Positions 62,093 through 64,000 of a DNA stretch of 64,000 bases are shown in pieces. The stretch comes from Nostoc sp. TCL240-02. Lineage in GTDB: Bacteria; Cyanobacteriota; Cyanobacteriia; Cyanobacteriales; Nostocaceae. A model generated the notes under the pieces. It had not been told where the DNA came from and ran no database searches. It worked only from the letters and a program-made list of their open reading frames with translations. The position numbers and the translations under genes are program-made. Location: NCBI RefSeq assembly GCF_013343235.1, contig NZ_CP040094.1:1054501-1118500 (forward strand), written 5' to 3'. How positions within the stretch are numbered: the stretch's first letter is position 1; each line of letters starts with the position of its first letter.

Positions 62093-62989
62093 ATGACGGT
62101 CAACGATTCTGAATACATTAGACAAACTGAAGCCACTCGTGTGCGTGTACTAAGCGAAGCACTACCTTATATTCAACAATTTGCCGGTCGCACTGTTGTT
62201 GTCAAATATGGTGGTGCAGCGATGAAAGATACCGCACTCAAAGACAAAGTTATCCGCGACATTGTATTTTTATCTTGCGTGGGCTTGCGTCCAATTGTAG
62301 TCCACGGCGGTGGCCCAGAAATTAACAGTTGGTTAGATAAGCTGGGAATCGAACCACAATTTAAGAATGGTTTGCGAGTCACTGATGCCGCCACAATGGA
62401 TGTAGTGGAAATGGTTTTAGTTGGTCGAGTTAATAAAGAAATTGTTGCCCTAATTAACCAAGCTGGTGGATTGGCTGTAGGACTTTGCGGTAAAGACGGT
62501 AATCTATTTACAGCCCGTCCCCAAGGTCAAGAAGACATCGGTTTTGTGGGGGAAGTCAGCAATGTTAATATCAAGATTTTAGAAACCCTCGCTAGCAATG
62601 GCTATATTCCGGTAGTGTCTAGCGTCGCCGCAGACGAGACAGGGCAAGCTTATAATATTAATGCCGATACTGTAGCTGGAGAAATTGCTGCGGCACTAGG
62701 AGCAGAAAAGTTAATTTTACTGACCGACACCAGTGGAATTTTAAAAGATTACAAAGACCAATCTACCTTGATTCCGAAAGTAGATATCCGCGAAGCCCGC
62801 GAGTTAATTGTGAATGGGATTGTTACCGGTGGGATGATTCCCAAAGTTAATTGTTGTGTGCGATCGCTTGCTCAAGGAGTCCGTGCTGCACACATCATCG
62901 ATGGTCGCATTCCCCACGCCCTGTTACTAGAAATCTTTACTGATGTTGGGATTGGGACGATGATTTTGGGTTCGCAATTTACCTCTTGA
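62093..62989 (+). CDS. argB: Acetylglutamate kinase
   Basis: A 298-residue amino-acid kinase that makes N-acetylglutamyl phosphate, the arginine-pathway control step. The evidence is [10 protein letters not shown] (ATP site, about residues 36-45), [13 protein letters not shown] and the substrate loops near [12 protein letters not shown] and TGGMIPKV. The N-terminal helix region ([18 protein letters not shown]) is the part that forms the hexamer and binds arginine. In cyanobacteria PII binds this enzyme and relieves arginine inhibition. Confidence 0.96.
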   Translation: MTVNDSEYIRQTEATRVRVLSEALPYIQQFAGRTVVVKYGGAAMKDTALKDKVIRDIVFLSCVGLRPIVVHGGGPEINSWLDKLGIEPQFKNGLRVTDAATMDVVEMVLVGRVNKEIVALINQAGGLAVGLCGKDGNLFTARPQGQEDIGFVGEVSNVNIKILETLASNGYIPVVSSVAADETGQAYNINADTVAGEIAAALGAEKLILLTDTSGILKDYKDQSTLIPKVDIREARELIVNGIVTGGMIPKVNCCVRSLAQGVRAAHIIDGRIPHALLLEIFTDVGIGTMILGSQFTS

Positions 62990-63092
62990 TGCTTATGGGG
63001 CATGGGAAAGAAGCAGAGGGGCAGGGTGCAGGGTGTAGAGGGGAAAATTCTTCTCCCTTGCCCCCTACTTCCCTGCCCCCTTGCTCCCCACT

Positions 63093-63515
63093 CTACCGGG
63101 GATAGGTAATAATAACCCGCGATCGCCCACCGCTAAATGGTGTACGTTGCCATGAATTATTTATAATCACCGGATTAACTAAAGTTGAATCTCGAATTGT
63201 TGGATTAATCCGGTTGGAATTTCTGACATTTTGCCTTACCTGGGGATAGGAATAATCGGGGTAATTAGTGCGTTGTGGCATTAGCCCCGTTGCTGGGTCT
63301 ACAGGCATAGGTGTAGGAATCGGACTACCATAAGTAAAGGAACCGACAGCAGGCGATGTCTGCCGACAAGCTGCTCCGCATCCACGCATAACTCCATAAG
63401 CGCCATCAACTGCGATCGCACGCTGGGCGGAAGCTGGAGCAATGCTTACACCTATGACTCCTAAAGTCATACCTCCTAGGAGCCAATTCAGTTGCGAATG
63501 CTTGATTTTCAACAT
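63093..63515 (-). CDS. Secreted protein of unknown function
   Basis: A 140-residue protein with a signal peptide (about residues 1-31, ending ASAQ). The mature part has two Cys residues (RGCGAACRQ) that could bond, then a Pro/Tyr/Asn-rich, probably extended region (PQRTNYPDYSYPQ; RVIITYPR at the end). Small relatives are common in cyanobacteria. It is probably periplasmic. No function is assigned. Confidence 0.75.
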   Translation of the reverse strand: MLKIKHSQLNWLLGGMTLGVIGVSIAPASAQRAIAVDGAYGVMRGCGAACRQTSPAVGSFTYGSPIPTPMPVDPATGLMPQRTNYPDYSYPQVRQNVRNSNRINPTIRDSTLVNPVIINNSWQRTPFSGGRSRVIITYPR

Positions 63516-63684
63516 ATTTTGCTCACCTGCATTTGATACCAGAGTTTTTAATCAGAAAATAGTCGCAGCTACTTAGTTAAAATTTTAGAAGTTTATCCAC
63601 TTTCAGATTGCCAGCCTTTGAAAAGATTCCAAAAAGATTGCTGGCATTGGCAAAATTAAAATAGTGCTAATTTTTGTATAAGAC

Positions 63685-64000
63685 GTGAGTGCAGAAAGTT
63701 TAGAAATTGCTAAAACCTTCTACCAGACTGGGAAAATTGCCTTTGAAAATGGGCGATACCGCGAAGCTGTAGAAAATTTAGAAAAGGCCAGCGCCCTTTT
63801 AGCTCGTAATTCTCGCTTTGGGGGTGAAGTAGAAATTTGTCTGGTGACAGCTTATGAAGCAGCTGGACGCACGGATGAGGCGATCGCTCTTTGCGAAAGA
63901 CTCAAACGCCATCCCTATATTGAAATCAGCAAACAAGCACGACAGATGGTTTACATCTTAAAAGCACCAAAGCTGAAAAGACCCAGCGAATGGATGACCG
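63685..64000 (+). CDS. Tetratricopeptide-repeat protein (partial)
   Basis: Starts at GTG 63685 and runs off the right edge after 105 codons. Residues include FYQTGKIAFENGRYREAVENL, then LVTAYEAAGRTDEAIALCERL, two TPR helix pairs. The later YILKAPKLKRPSEWMT matches a cyanobacterial TPR family of unknown role. Its function cannot be judged from the fragment. Confidence 0.8.
   Translation, partial: MSAESLEIAKTFYQTGKIAFENGRYREAVENLEKASALLARNSRFGGEVEICLVTAYEAAGRTDEAIALCERLKRHPYIEISKQARQMVYILKAPKLKRPSEWMT

Overview
The window reads as chromosome of a filamentous, Nostoc/Anabaena-type cyanobacterium. The evidence is the very frequent HIP1 octamer GCGATCGC, a magnesium-chelatase chlI gene, Ycf66, DUF3536, DUF2358 and Nif11-type genes, several Uma2-family genes, large STAND-type ATPases with WD40 or TPR repeats, pentapeptide-repeat proteins, heptamer-type intergenic repeats, and a CRISPR repeat ending in ATTGAAAC. 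I found no tRNA, rRNA, insertion sequence or prophage.

Layout. 0-6.6 kb holds housekeeping and transport genes: a partial IF2_N-like protein, a histone-deacetylase-family protein, an MscS channel, a three-gene zinc/manganese ABC importer (binding protein, ATPase, permease on the minus strand) and an MBL-fold protein. 6.8-26 kb is rich in conflict and signalling genes. A TIR protein is followed by an NB-ARC/TPR protein with a matching N-terminal domain. After an alpha/beta hydrolase and a Ser/Thr kinase come a CHAT-protease/ATPase, a PD-(D/E)XK-type nuclease and an ATPase with 14 WD40 repeats. Two Uma2 genes and uvrA follow, then an AT-rich DUF262-like/HNH gene. 26-30.5 kb holds a GH10-like hydrolase, DUF2358 and DUF1206 proteins, an epoxide-hydrolase-like enzyme and a pentapeptide protein. 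30.7-34 kb is a redox cluster: molybdopterin oxidoreductase, cytochrome b, CcdA, TlpA-like thioredoxin and an MXKDX-repeat lipoprotein. 34.6-40.8 kb carries rplU-rpmA, an orphan Nif11-type peptide, a nucleotidyltransferase, chlI and a second GH10-like protein.

40.9-43.6 kb is the most striking locus, a decayed or split diversity-generating retroelement (DGR). It has a TIR-coiled coil-formylglycine-enzyme-like target whose 3' end looks like a DGR variable region, an intact avd accessory gene, and only the first ~50 codons of the reverse transcriptase. I see no template repeat. The target may be frozen, or it may be diversified in trans by another DGR in the genome. Next to it lies a ParD antitoxin followed by a broken parE, and a 53-aa antitoxin-like ORF.

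44.5-64 kb is mostly core: Ycf66, gnd, a zinc-ribbon Ser/Thr kinase, a Ca2+/H+ exchanger, a DUF3536 GH57-like protein, an HNH protein, a Gfo/Idh/MocA oxidoreductase, DUF4870, an Omp85 protein, a 2-oxoglutarate-type oxygenase, aroK, a third Uma2 gene, argB and a TPR protein running off the right edge. It also contains a 13-repeat CRISPR array without cas genes, and striking 21-bp tandem repeats upstream of the oxygenase.

Working together: the ABC importer forms an operon, rplU-rpmA form an operon, and the redox cluster is probably a periplasmic electron-transfer and thiol unit. The TIR/NB-ARC pair, the CHAT/ATPase group, the DUF262-HNH gene, the toxin-antitoxin remnants, the DGR target and CRISPR together suggest heavy investment in defence or self/non-self sensing, as in multicellular cyanobacteria. 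Those functional links are inference from domain content and gene order.
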